From: Lepidostoma basale
Taxonomy: Eukaryota > Arthropoda > Insecta > Trichoptera > Lepidostomatidae
Direction of reading: 5' to 3'
Assembly: GCA_022606425.2 (NCBI GenBank)
Contig: JAHDVF020000211.1
Coordinates: 3,782,001 to 3,846,000, forward strand
Length of the DNA stretch: 64,000 nucleotides
The position numbers and the translations under genes are program-made. Positions 55,918-64,000 of this stretch are shown piece after piece (within the stretch, counting starts at the first letter, position 1; the number at the start of each line of letters is the position of its first letter). Under the pieces are notes generated by a model. The model saw only the letters and a list, made by a program, of their open reading frames with translations. It searched no databases and was not told the origin of the DNA.

Positions 55918-56310
55918 ATGGGCGCAATCCTCACATATGGCATTGAATCGAGGGCAGACACTGTCAAGACAAAGAGCATGCTCAGGACAACCGAGATGAA
56001 AACACTCCGCGCTGGCAAGACCCTACGTGATCGAGTTAGGAATACAGCGATCCGAGAAATCTGCGAGGTCGAAGATGTGGTCAGATGGAGACGTCAAAGA
56101 CGGCGATACTGGCATCAACACGTAGAAAGGATGAGCTCAAATAGCATACCACACATAGCTCTCCATGGAACGCCAAACGGACAACGCCGACCAGGAAGAC
56201 CCCCGAAATGGTGGAGAGAAAGCTGGAGTTCAGCGTCTCAAGAGAAACCGCCTGAAATAACAGACTCCTGAGTCTACCAAAAGTGAAGAAGAAGAAGAAG
56301 AAGAAGTATA
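55918..56310 (+). repeat. RTE-D LINE C-terminal fragment
   Basis: A 117-codon frame with MGAILTYGIESRADTVKTKS, KTLRDRVRNTAIREICEVED, VVRWRRQRRRYWHQHVERM and GQRRPGRPPKWWRES, then an AAG run (GAAGAAGAAGAAGAAGAAG). YG-E-RAD and GRPP-W are RTE post-RT motifs. The frame is intact to its stop, so a fairly young copy. Confidence 0.75.
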
Positions 56311-56389
56311 AACCACAAATACACTTCACATACACTATAAATAACTTATATGTAGTTTAAAAAATACACTTGTTTTTAATCGTAAATAA

Positions 56390-56800
56390 TAAAACGTAGT
56401 ATTTTCATAAGCTTTTGATTGTTTAATTAAGCCTGCGATTGCATTTTTAACTTTTCGAACGTCTCTCTTAATCGCGTGTCGGCAACGATTTGATTAGCAA
56501 CTCGAACACTATCGGCGCGATGGAAGGATAGTAAACCTGTCATGTCATGCAAACAGAATAAGAGGGCGATAAGGAGCCACTAAAAATGACCGTGCATTCA
56601 ATACTTAAAGAATTAGTGGTTATTCGTGGTGTTATAATTACCGAAGCATAATTAAAATGGTGATAAGTCGTGCGGCCCAATCAACATCGAGTTATAAAAA
56701 ATGGCCGACTGTGAAATTAGTAAGACATTAACCAACTTAAGTTGTTGCGTGGAAGATATGTTGTATTCTAACCGCTTTTGCAAAATATCAAAACGATCAA
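56390..56800. promoter_or_regulatory. Single-copy complex intronic block
   Basis: Unique, with several homeodomain-type TAATTA/ATTA cores (56427, 56637, 56650) and TCATGTCATG. Candidate enhancer in the upstream BCL11 intron. Confidence 0.25.
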
Positions 56801-57129
56801 TAATGACTTTCAAGCACCAGACATAATACAAGTAAGAAACTTATACGTGCACTATCATAAGGACACTGACTGACATAAAAAAGAAAAAAGTACAACCTTC
56901 GCAACAAACATAGCCATATGGTAAGAAGACATTTCAACTATCTCGGACCCAAATTGTATAATATAATGAACAAAAATAAAAACGACCCCAATAAATGACA
57001 ACAGAAAAATACAATAATCAAGCTTCTTCAGAGACAATAAAAAAAGCCCGCTTGAACGCTGAATGCTTTTTAAAAATAAGTAAATAGTAATGAAATAGTG
57101 ATAGTATATTATATCACATAAGAAAATTA

Positions 57130-57310
57130 ATTTAAGAGACCAAGAGACAGACCGAGGAAAAGATGGGCGGATTGCGTGGAAGAAGATTGGAAGAAAATGG
57201 AAGGAGCTGGGGAATGGAGAGAGATGGCCGGAAACATAAGTCAGTGGAGGACCGTTGTGGAGAAGGCCAAGTCCCACACCGGGATGTAGCACCGAGAAAC
57301 GATGAATGAA
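57130..57310 (+). repeat. RTE-G LINE C-terminal fragment
   Basis: Encodes RPRDRPRKRWADCVEEDWKK, MEGAGEWREMAGNISQWR and VVEKAKSHTGM, a typical post-RT end, then ATGAATGAATGAAT as tail. Confidence 0.7.
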
Positions 57311-57424
57311 TGAATAATGAAGAAAATTAAGTTGAAATCAATACACATTAAGATATGTTTCATTTCCCTTGTTCCCTATTTGGTCCCTAATTTTGTAATT
57401 TTTATATTAAGATTATATAGTGTG

Positions 57425-57482
57425 CGATAAAAATGTCTCCATGGAACGGGTTACCCCAGTTGGGAAGTATTAAAACCACGTA
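57425..57482 (+). repeat. Short repeat shared with 46915-46985
   Basis: GAACGGGTTACCCCAGTTGG and GTATTAAAACCACGTA. Confidence 0.55.
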
Positions 57483-57497
57483 GAGTTTGTTCATTTA

Positions 57498-57918
57498 AGG
57501 GAGATTGTTTGCAATAGTGTGAGTGACAGTGCGTTTACAAAAAAATAGTCTGTGTTTATTTAACATTCTTTAAAATAATAGGCAAAAAAATATTTTATGT
57601 TCAGGCATACAGAGTTAAAATTCAAAATAATTAGTTGTTAAAGTTTAATTATTTCAAATATCAAGTGTCCCGGGTAATGGTATCTAGAAGTTTCAATTTT
57701 CTAGCAATGTGTAGTCAAAAACAAAACCACAAACGCAATCATGTCCTTCCGCCGTTAAAATTAATTTATTTTCCTATTTTCCAAATAGTAGTAATATTCT
57801 AACCCTCGAGTATTTTAGAAGCATTCACACTCCGCCTACTAAAACTCATGAACCAATCAGATAGCGTTATATAACCAATTTAGGAGGTACCACTAACACT
57901 ATTGCAAACCATCTCCCC
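57498..57918. mobile_element. MITE with about 28-bp terminal inverted repeats
   Basis: The left end (57499-57525, GGGAGATTGTTTGCAATAGT and on) and right end (57891-57918, complement GGGGAGATGGTTTGCAATAG) match with few mismatches. The interior is noncoding and AT-rich. No clear target-site duplication seen. Confidence 0.75.
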
Positions 57919-58079
57919 GAATTGAATAAACTATACTTGAAAAATGATTAATAAATAAGTAAATCGTATAAATGCGTGCTGTTACTCCAGATTTGAACAC
58001 ATGTACGTAAACAACTCGTTTGATATCATCAGACTATTTGATTTGTGGTCATCATCTAAATTGTATCATCAAATGGCAG

Positions 58080-58180
58080 GAGGTCAATGACACAGTGGGG
58101 CGAGGGATAGAAAGTTGTAGAACTTGTGAAGGGAGGTCTACGTCCAACATTGGATGACAAATTCATGATGATGATGACAA
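58080..58180 (+). repeat. RTE-like 3' end with ATG-type tail
   Basis: GGAGGTCTACGTCCAACATT then GGATGACAAATTCATGATGA: the GL(R/C)P--DD end followed by an ATGATGATGA tail. Confidence 0.5.
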
Positions 58181-58181
58181 C

Positions 58182-58412
58182 AACATTGCACAAATGCAAG
58201 AATTTCGTTTATTTAAATATTGTTTTTTTACTGGTACTTGATCAATGATGGATAACTCTATATCAAATAATACATAACAGATTTTACCACATGTATGCAA
58301 ACAATCTTTAACAATATTGCACATTTGCAATAAACTTACTTGTTTAAATTTTGTTTTTTTACTGCTACTTGAGATGATGGATTACTCTATATCAAATAAT
58401 ACATAATACAAT
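58182..58412 (+). repeat. Tandem duplication, two units of about 120 bases
   Basis: TTGTTTTTTTACTGGTACTT to CTATATCAAATAATACATAA at 58220-58277 recurs at 58341-58407. The flanking ATTGCACA(A/T)TTGCA part is also repeated. Confidence 0.75.
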
Positions 58413-58669
58413 CAATGTATAATAATAAAAATATTTGATTGTGAAAACGACACAAATCACTGTCATATATAACGTTGGCACACGTCAATATATTAAAATT
58501 TAAATTATTGATACAGCAAATTTATTGTTTCTTAAACATTGATGCAAAAATTTCATATAAAGTAATTAATCTCGATGAAACGTCCGTTTTATGGAATGTT
58601 TGACGTATTTCGCCTTGTTAGGGCATTATCAAATGATAGATTTTTTAATCTTTGATAAGAAGCCAATAA

Positions 58670-59150
58670 TTACTTGCTGGTTTGGCATTCTCAAAAGAAA
58701 GGTCTATGACATGTGTATACTACCCATGATGACATACGGACTAGAGACGACAACTCTTACAGCAAAAAGTGTCCACAGGCTCAAGTGTACACAGAGGTCC
58801 ATGGAAAGACAGATACTTGGTGTGAGCTTGCGTGACCGCATAAGGAATGAAGAAATCAGACGCCGCACCAGGGTTGCTGACGTCATGAACCGAGTGGCAA
58901 AATTGAAATGGCAATGGGCTGAACACTTGGCTAGACAGGGTGGCAACAGATGGCACCCAGGATACTCGTGGATACATGGGCAAATAGGCGAAGTGTCGGA
59001 AGGCCACCGATGAGATGGACCGATGATATTGTCAAAAGGGTTGGAAAATCTTGGATACAAAGGGGGCAGGATAGAGACGAGTGGAGGAAATTTGAAGAGG
59101 CATGCAGCAGTGGAGGGAAGAAGGCTAGAAAAGAAGAAGAAGAAGGTTTG
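58670..59150 (+). repeat. RTE-F LINE C-terminal fragment
   Basis: Encodes VYDMCILPMMTYGLETTTLT, MERQILGVSLRDRIRNEEIR, RVADVMNRVAKLKWQWAEHL and, after a frameshift near 58985, RRSVGRPPMRWTDDIVKRVG, then RDEWRKFEEACSS. These are the standard RTE post-RT motifs (PVMTYGAETW, ME-LGVSLRDR, KWQWAGH, GRPPTRWTDD). Frameshift and truncation make it a pseudogene. Confidence 0.8.
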
Positions 59151-59164
59151 GCATATTCAAAAAT

Positions 59165-59330
59165 AAAATTAAACACTTTTTCAGTTAGTATAAACCAGCT
59201 TCCTCATGGCTACACACATTCAAGGTTTGTGTATAGCCCTGAGGAAGTTAGCTACAGAGCGAAACCGGTTAGCGCTACTTACTCAAATAAAGTGTTGTAT
59301 ACTAAATGAAAAAGTGTATAATTATATTTT
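59165..59330. repeat. HH5 palindrome
   Basis: The plus core is CTGAGGA (59239-59245), A, a weak GTT/GAGC hairpin, GAAAC (59261-59265), CG, GTT. The left arm at 59170-59215 is the complement of the right up to the core only. Confidence 0.6.
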
Positions 59331-59439
59331 TTTAGATATTTGAATGTTGTAAACAAGGCGAAATATATCACTTTCATTACATTTAAAAACTTCTTGAAAA
59401 ATAATAATCTAAACATATTTCAGTAATTTCAGTTCATTT

Positions 59440-59605
59440 TCTCACATTCTGTTTTTAGTGATCTTATTTTTACTTTCATACTTATTTTGCCAGCTCCAAG
59501 TTTCACATCCATAAATAAGAGTTGTCACTTTTCATTTTGTGCTGCCATCTTTGCTTCAGTGGATATATTTCTATTTGCAGTTTTGACATTGACTGAGCCA
59601 TTTAT
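59440..59605 (-). repeat. Decayed RTE fragment
   Basis: The minus strand encodes TTLIYGCETWSWQNKYESK, a YGCETW motif near the RT end. Stops follow. Confidence 0.5.
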
Positions 59606-60190
59606 GTCATGTAAAACCAATTTTTTTGTTTTTCTGGCAACTTAATTTTAAAAAATACGAAATTTCCCAAACAATATGATGTCTTATTGTATTGTACTTG
59701 AATGAATGTAAAAAAACTATTAGATACTTATTGTAAAATACGTTTTCTAGCAAAATCGCCTTACGTAGGTAAGGTTCAAATTTCACTTTATTTAACTTAC
59801 TAACAAAAAAATGACCTCTTAGAACCAACCGACTTTTTTTGGCGTATGTGTCAATTAAATAATTTGAATAAAAATACTATTTTACATAAAGAAATTCAAC
59901 AAAAAGTTAGTCACCAGATGATAATGGCGAGTACTTACGCATGTATGTCTCTACATATGTATACATACAAAATCATATTCTGTTATATCATATAATATAT
60001 CGAACAGAGGCGGTAGACTCGAAAATAATTACTTTCAAATTTCGAACCTTTGGCAACCTCGAATTTTTAAATTAAGAATACATGTTTTTCACTCAATTAT
60101 CACGATCGAACATAGGACTACTCAATCAGACACTAATATTAAAACATATATTTTAATGTAATTCTGTGACAAAATCAAACTGTACAATAG
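59606..60190. other. AT-rich, unassigned
   Basis: No repeat or coding sequence recognised. Confidence 0.3.
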
Positions 60191-60194
60191 CTTT

Positions 60195-60700
60195 TATGAT
60201 GTTAATTAATACAAATGAAATCGTCTGTTTTCTAGAAGTTTTATTAAATTTCATGTGAATAACATATATCGCCTGTCTGTTGATAATGCCTTAGATAGGC
60301 TAAACGTGTCATACACATAAAATATAATAAAACTATTAGAAAACAGACGTCTTCATTCATATTGCTTATTATTATTATTATGTAAAAACTCATATGTAAA
60401 GGGTGAAAAAAAAGAATATCAAAGGAAATATACATAGAACCTTATAAACAGGAATATGCCACTTATTTCCTTGCTGCTTTATCGTAAGCGTATTCACGAA
60501 TTGATGTAATATTGAGTTTTATATAATGTAATATTGAGTTTTATATCATTGTCCAAGAAACAATAAACATGTCAATCTCAAAAAAGTAATTAATTCGAAT
60601 GAAAACGCATGTTTTCTAGATGGGTCATTCCCATAAAATATAATAAATCTCCTAGAAAATACAAGAAGATTTTATCATTCCTATTAACTCAGCTTTGATG
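60195..60700. repeat. Two P foldbacks, the second collapsed
   Basis: 60205-60365: arms AAATGAAATCGTCTGTTTTC and GAAAACAGACGTCTTCATTC, with TTGATAA, T, GCCTTAGATAGGC, TAAAC, GT, GTC on the right arm (60279-60310). 60540-60700: a shortened copy. A 23-base duplication ATGTAATATTGAGTTTTATAT lies at 60503-60544. Confidence 0.7.
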
Positions 60701-61135
60701 ATTTAAAAAAGTGTATGAATAATCTATTGTGATCCCAGTACCAACACGACAAACATAAATAACAGAAGAATACGTATAAATAAATAAAAACCAAATTTTA
60801 GGATACATCTTAATTGTTATACAGTTATCCAAAAAAACGAAAATTTTGTAATATTTGTTGAGATCGCTTGTTGAAGCAATGAAACGACACTTTACGAAAA
60901 TTCCACATTCCTACACTGGTATGTTGATGTGTTTTATCTACAACAGTACGATCGCCGGCGTTTTAGGTACAGAAATATAATGATATGCCTACCACCCGCC
61001 ATACATAGCAATAACCTCATAAAAACCTACACGGGTAATAGCGATAGGGTCGCCAAATACCATTCATTAGTTTGATTCATTAAAATTGATATTCTCTCAA
61101 TATTCCTGGTTTATGAATAAAACATAGCCCGGGAG
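60701..61135. other. Unassigned intron sequence
   Basis: No repeat or frame recognised. Confidence 0.3.
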
Positions 61136-61137
61136 AT

Positions 61138-61410
61138 TAAATCAAATCAAACAGTTTATTTCATCAATAGACATTACAAAATCAAGGTTTAAGGCATCTA
61201 TTGAGAACAGGTAAAATAATATATTGTAGGTATATAGAATACTACAAAAAACGCACGAGCGAAGGTTCGACATTAAAAAGACAAGATACTCTCCGAAGTC
61301 AAGAGTTTTTGCCTTCTGAACGTACTTTCACTAATATAAAAGACGTCGATCTCCGAAGAGACCGCGTTCAGCAGATTAATTGCTCTTCCTACCGTTGTCT
61401 CCAGAGGCAG
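61138..61410 (-). repeat. LINE 3' UTR with TTTGA-type tail
   Basis: Inverted copy of 20216-20515, beginning with AAATCAAATCAAACAG. The coding part is absent. It abuts RTE-E sequence. Confidence 0.6.
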
Positions 61411-61411
61411 T

Positions 61412-61800
61412 TTAGTTCTGATCAAATTAGGGAGCTGACTGGTCTCTCATTAGCTGCAGCCTTGAGACTGGGGGTAAGGGGGATCCTATTGACTCTTCGA
61501 GCGGTGCATGGCCATGCTACGCTGGAGGATTGATCTGATCCCAAGTACCTATCCACACCTCCTCGACTTTGGTCTCCCCTGGAAACTATGCGAAATGTTA
61601 GAGATCGAGTGTGAATAATCTCGGTGGATAATATTGATGCATAGGCTAATGTGGATGGACACCTCGCCAACCCGTCTGGTAAGCGTGGCGTTGTAATGCC
61701 AACCACCCCCCGTATGACATGTCATACATGGAGAAGTATGGGGGAGGCCTATGTCCAGCAGTGGACGACAACGGCTGTTAAAGAAGAAGAAGAAAATAAT
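61412..61800 (+). repeat. RTE-E LINE 3' fragment
   Basis: Encodes LTGLSLAAALRLG, then the 3' UTR with GGAGGCCTATGTCCAGCAGT and GGACGACAACGGCTGTTAAA, ending in AAG repeats. Same family as 29777-30087, here with the 3' UTR. Confidence 0.7.
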
Positions 61801-61879
61801 ATAAATACTTTTTTTAATAAAATAAGTACCTGCTCATTTATTTTCAGAAATAATTTTGGTTTGAAATAAGAACATGTTT

Positions 61880-62110
61880 TTTTAAGCTGGCAGCCCTATT
61901 TGGAATAAAGCTATCGCCTTTGGAAGTAGAGGTGATACAGGTAACACTCGCCTCGGCGGTAATTACAATATTTATCATTACAATAACACATGTCCAAATG
62001 TCCCGGCAGTGGGCGGCGACAGGGGGCCCAGGGGGAGTAGGGGGAGGGGGGGTGGACAAGCCGGCTGCACAATGGGCGACACGTAAGCCGGCGTCAACCT
62101 AAGGCGATTG
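61880..62110. other. G-rich single-copy patch
   Basis: The plus strand is G-rich at 62010-62055 (runs of three to seven G). No frame with a domain. Could form G-quadruplex structures. Confidence 0.3.
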
Positions 62111-62334
62111 TGATGTGAGCTTAATTTTTTTCACTTCGTATTTGGCTATTAACTACACCTTTGGTACGCTGAAAAAAGCGAATTTTAGAAAACTAACTAA
62201 TAAATAATGCATTGGCTTAAAATATAGTTTCTTTTCAAGCGGCTAACGTATTGTTTAAAAAAATTGAAAGAGAAAATTGGTTATGTATTATACTTTACAT
62301 AGACAATACACTTTTTTACAGAATACATGTTTAA

Positions 62335-62555
62335 AATGAACGTAGAAAATAAAAAAAAATTATATGTTAATGATGTAAATAGAACCAGAAATAGAGGAAG
62401 ACCGAGGAAATCGTGGCACGATCAAATAAATCAAATATTGAATGTCGGCCATGTGAGGAGTCAGAGAAATCGACGCGCGTGCATGACACGATGTATGAAT
62501 GTTGAGGAAGCGAGAGAAATATGTCAGGAAAGAAAAGTGTGGCAGTCCATTCTTC
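62335..62555 (+). repeat. RTE-A LINE fragment without tail
   Basis: Open frame with LYVNDVNRTRNRGRPRKSW, HDQINQILNVGHVRSQRNRR and CMNVEEAREICQERKVW. The 3' end with the TTAG tail is missing, so the copy is truncated on both sides. Confidence 0.75.
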
Positions 62556-62789
62556 ACAGTAAGAGTGTATTCCAAAAATATTTTTTGAAAATAAAATTCC
62601 CAAACGCATTTCTTTTGCAAATCTTAGGGATTTGTATATCTTTCTATTCTATGGATCTGTTATTAAAATGGAGTTGTATATTAATGAACTTACTACTTAT
62701 TTTTAATGGTAAAGTATAGTTTTAGTATCATAGATTGATTATCGACGTTGAACCACCAAGTATTGTTGATGCGTTCGAAAATCAAAAGT

Positions 62790-63130
62790 TGGATCATTTC
62801 AAAATCAAAAATAGAATCGCCGGCTCTCGGCTTCCCGCTCTTATTGGAAAGGCGATATCTTATTCAATGGTCACATTACAATATAGATTACTTATTACAT
62901 CCTCCAGAATACCGTGGCTGTTTCATCCTAGGCAGACACGGCGGAACCACGTCTCGTCCCTCTCCGACCCGCCGAAGGGGTTGAAGCCAGACAGAGACGA
63001 GGGGCGTAATAAAAAAGTAATATAAGGTAAATTGCCCACGGCGGGAAAAGCATTGGCAACCGATCGATGTGAAACGTCGCGGATTTCGCGGGAATTGGAG
63101 GTGAGAAACGGGAGCAAACAACGTCCCAAG
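62790..63130. other. Single-copy GC-rich stretch
   Basis: Complex and CG-containing. CGTCTCGTCCCTCTCCGACC (62949) faces GAGACGAGGGGCG (62994) in a possible stem. Short overlapping frames on both strands lack domains. Confidence 0.25.
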
Positions 63131-63394
63131 ATCGGAAGAATATCATATTATTTATGTTATGAGCTGGAAGCTAAACAAACAGGGGTACATCGAGAAATTC
63201 CAAGATTGCTTCCAAATTCAGGACCGAGTGTATATACCATTGTCTTCTAAACGTTAACCAAAATACACATTTTTGTTAAAGATTATAAATACATAACACA
63301 AACAAAAAAGCAAATATATATTTTTACACATTAATTTGTCATCGTTCACAATTAAATTTAATGCATTTCGGTTTTTGCATATTGATTAAATTAA

Positions 63395-63595
63395 TTATAC
63401 GTATTTATCGTTTCTTGAACAATGATGTAAATAATTAACACGAATGAAAAAGTGCCATGTTTCGCCTTTCTAAGACATTATCAAATGTAATTACCATAAA
63501 ATATAATAAGACTTATAGAAAACTAACGTTTTTATTCTTATCAATTATTTCATATGGAGTTTTAAATCATCGTTTAAGAAACAAATAATATCATA
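63395..63595. repeat. Foldback P
   Basis: Outer ends TTTATCGTTTCTTGAACAAT and TTTAAGAAACAAATAA, with an arm around GAAAACTAACGTTTTTATTC. The left arm is shortened. Confidence 0.65.
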
Positions 63596-63739
63596 AAACC
63601 TAAAAAAAAGAAAACACACATTTTATTTAGAATAATTACATAAAAAAGGCATCAAATATAAAATAAAAAATATCTTCGTATCTACTAATGATTGTACATG
63701 TTTTTATTTATTATATAGTTTGATATTAAAATGTTTGAA

Positions 63740-64000
63740 TTAGAACTAACTAACCATCACGCCGTCTCCCCGAAGGGTTAGTCAGAAAGAATAGACTGCC
63801 ACACTTTTCTTTCCTGACATATTTCTCTCGCTTTCTCAACATTCCATACAGCGTGTCGTGCAGGCGCGTCGATTTCTCTGACTCCTCACGTGTCCGACAT
63901 TCAATATTTGATTTATTTGATCGTGCCACGTTTTTCTCGGTCTCAGTCCATTCTTTCTGCCTACCCCTTCGGGGAGACGGCGTGATGGTTAATTAGTTAG
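63740..64000. repeat. RTE-A fragments in opposite orientation
   Basis: 63740-63945 is inverted (tail CTAACTAAC, then the 3' and RPRKTWHD region). 63946-64000 is the same 3' end in plus sense, ending GGCGTGATGGTTAATTAGTT. The two meet at 63945. Confidence 0.75.

Larger units (their letters stand above)
58505..59400. repeat. Foldback P split by a younger insertion
   Basis: The left half runs 58505-58638 (CGTCCGTTTTATGGAATG) and the right half resumes near 59337 (GTAAACAAGGCGAAATATAT). The interval holds RTE-F and an HH5 palindrome. Confidence 0.55.
54551..64000 (-). other. Upstream intron of the BCL11 homologue, continues past the window
   Basis: No exon with a family N-terminus (start Met, basic RRKQ-like peptide, phase-1 donor) was recognised. 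The interval is filled by the repeats listed below and AT-rich sequence. Confidence 0.7.

Noticed and set aside
56855..57292. 145-codon minus frame
   Set aside because: Antisense of the RTE-G C-terminal segment, which explains its N-terminal half; the rest is low complexity.
61844..62059. First exon of the BCL11 homologue (MSTPPPPTPPGPP frame)
   Set aside because: Proline-rich by composition only. It lacks the family N-terminal peptide and a convincing phase-1 donor.

Overview
The window is nuclear DNA of an insect: AT-rich, with introns, one conserved zinc-finger gene, and dense layers of retroelement debris. Lepidoptera or a near relative is my best guess. The reasons are the many RTE-type LINE 3' fragments, a LINE 3' end with a TTTGA-type tail (20470-20510, and inverted at 61140), and a tRNA-headed SINE. 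This assignment is inference only.

The one gene I can support is a BCL11A/BCL11B homologue (Drosophila CG9650 family) on the minus strand. Four coding exons are visible: 54398-54550 (CCHC finger), 53237-53455, 49931-50116, and the large last exon 25778-27825 with six more fingers and the stop codon. Every junction has GT/AG sites and every intron is phase 1. Introns are about 0.9, 3.1 and 22.1 kb. The exon with the initiator methionine is not visible and probably lies past position 64000. The AT-rich block 20560-25777 lies directly downstream and may hold a long 3' UTR.

Almost everything else is repeats. (1) 5'-truncated RTE-clade LINE fragments: family A has a (TTAG)n tail, family B a (GTTT)n tail, and there are several other families. 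Many keep the C-terminal post-RT segment, and several have 10-16 bp target-site duplications. (2) Palindromic foldback families, called here P, Q and HH1 to HH7. (3) SINEs. (4) A broken hAT transposase at 19155-19810. (5) A TIR MITE at 57498-57918. No rRNA gene, functional tRNA gene or CRISPR array was seen.

The most interesting signal is that several otherwise unrelated foldback families share one core. It reads CUGANGA, one extra base, a 4-7 bp hairpin, GAAAC, two to four bases, then GUH. This is close to the type I hammerhead ribozyme with a very short stem III known from Penelope-like elements and retrozymes. The cleanest copy (22530-22570) sits in a 256-bp unit with a 14-bp target-site duplication, nested in an older P foldback. 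The window therefore records several generations of hammerhead-like mobile hairpins around a developmental transcription factor gene.
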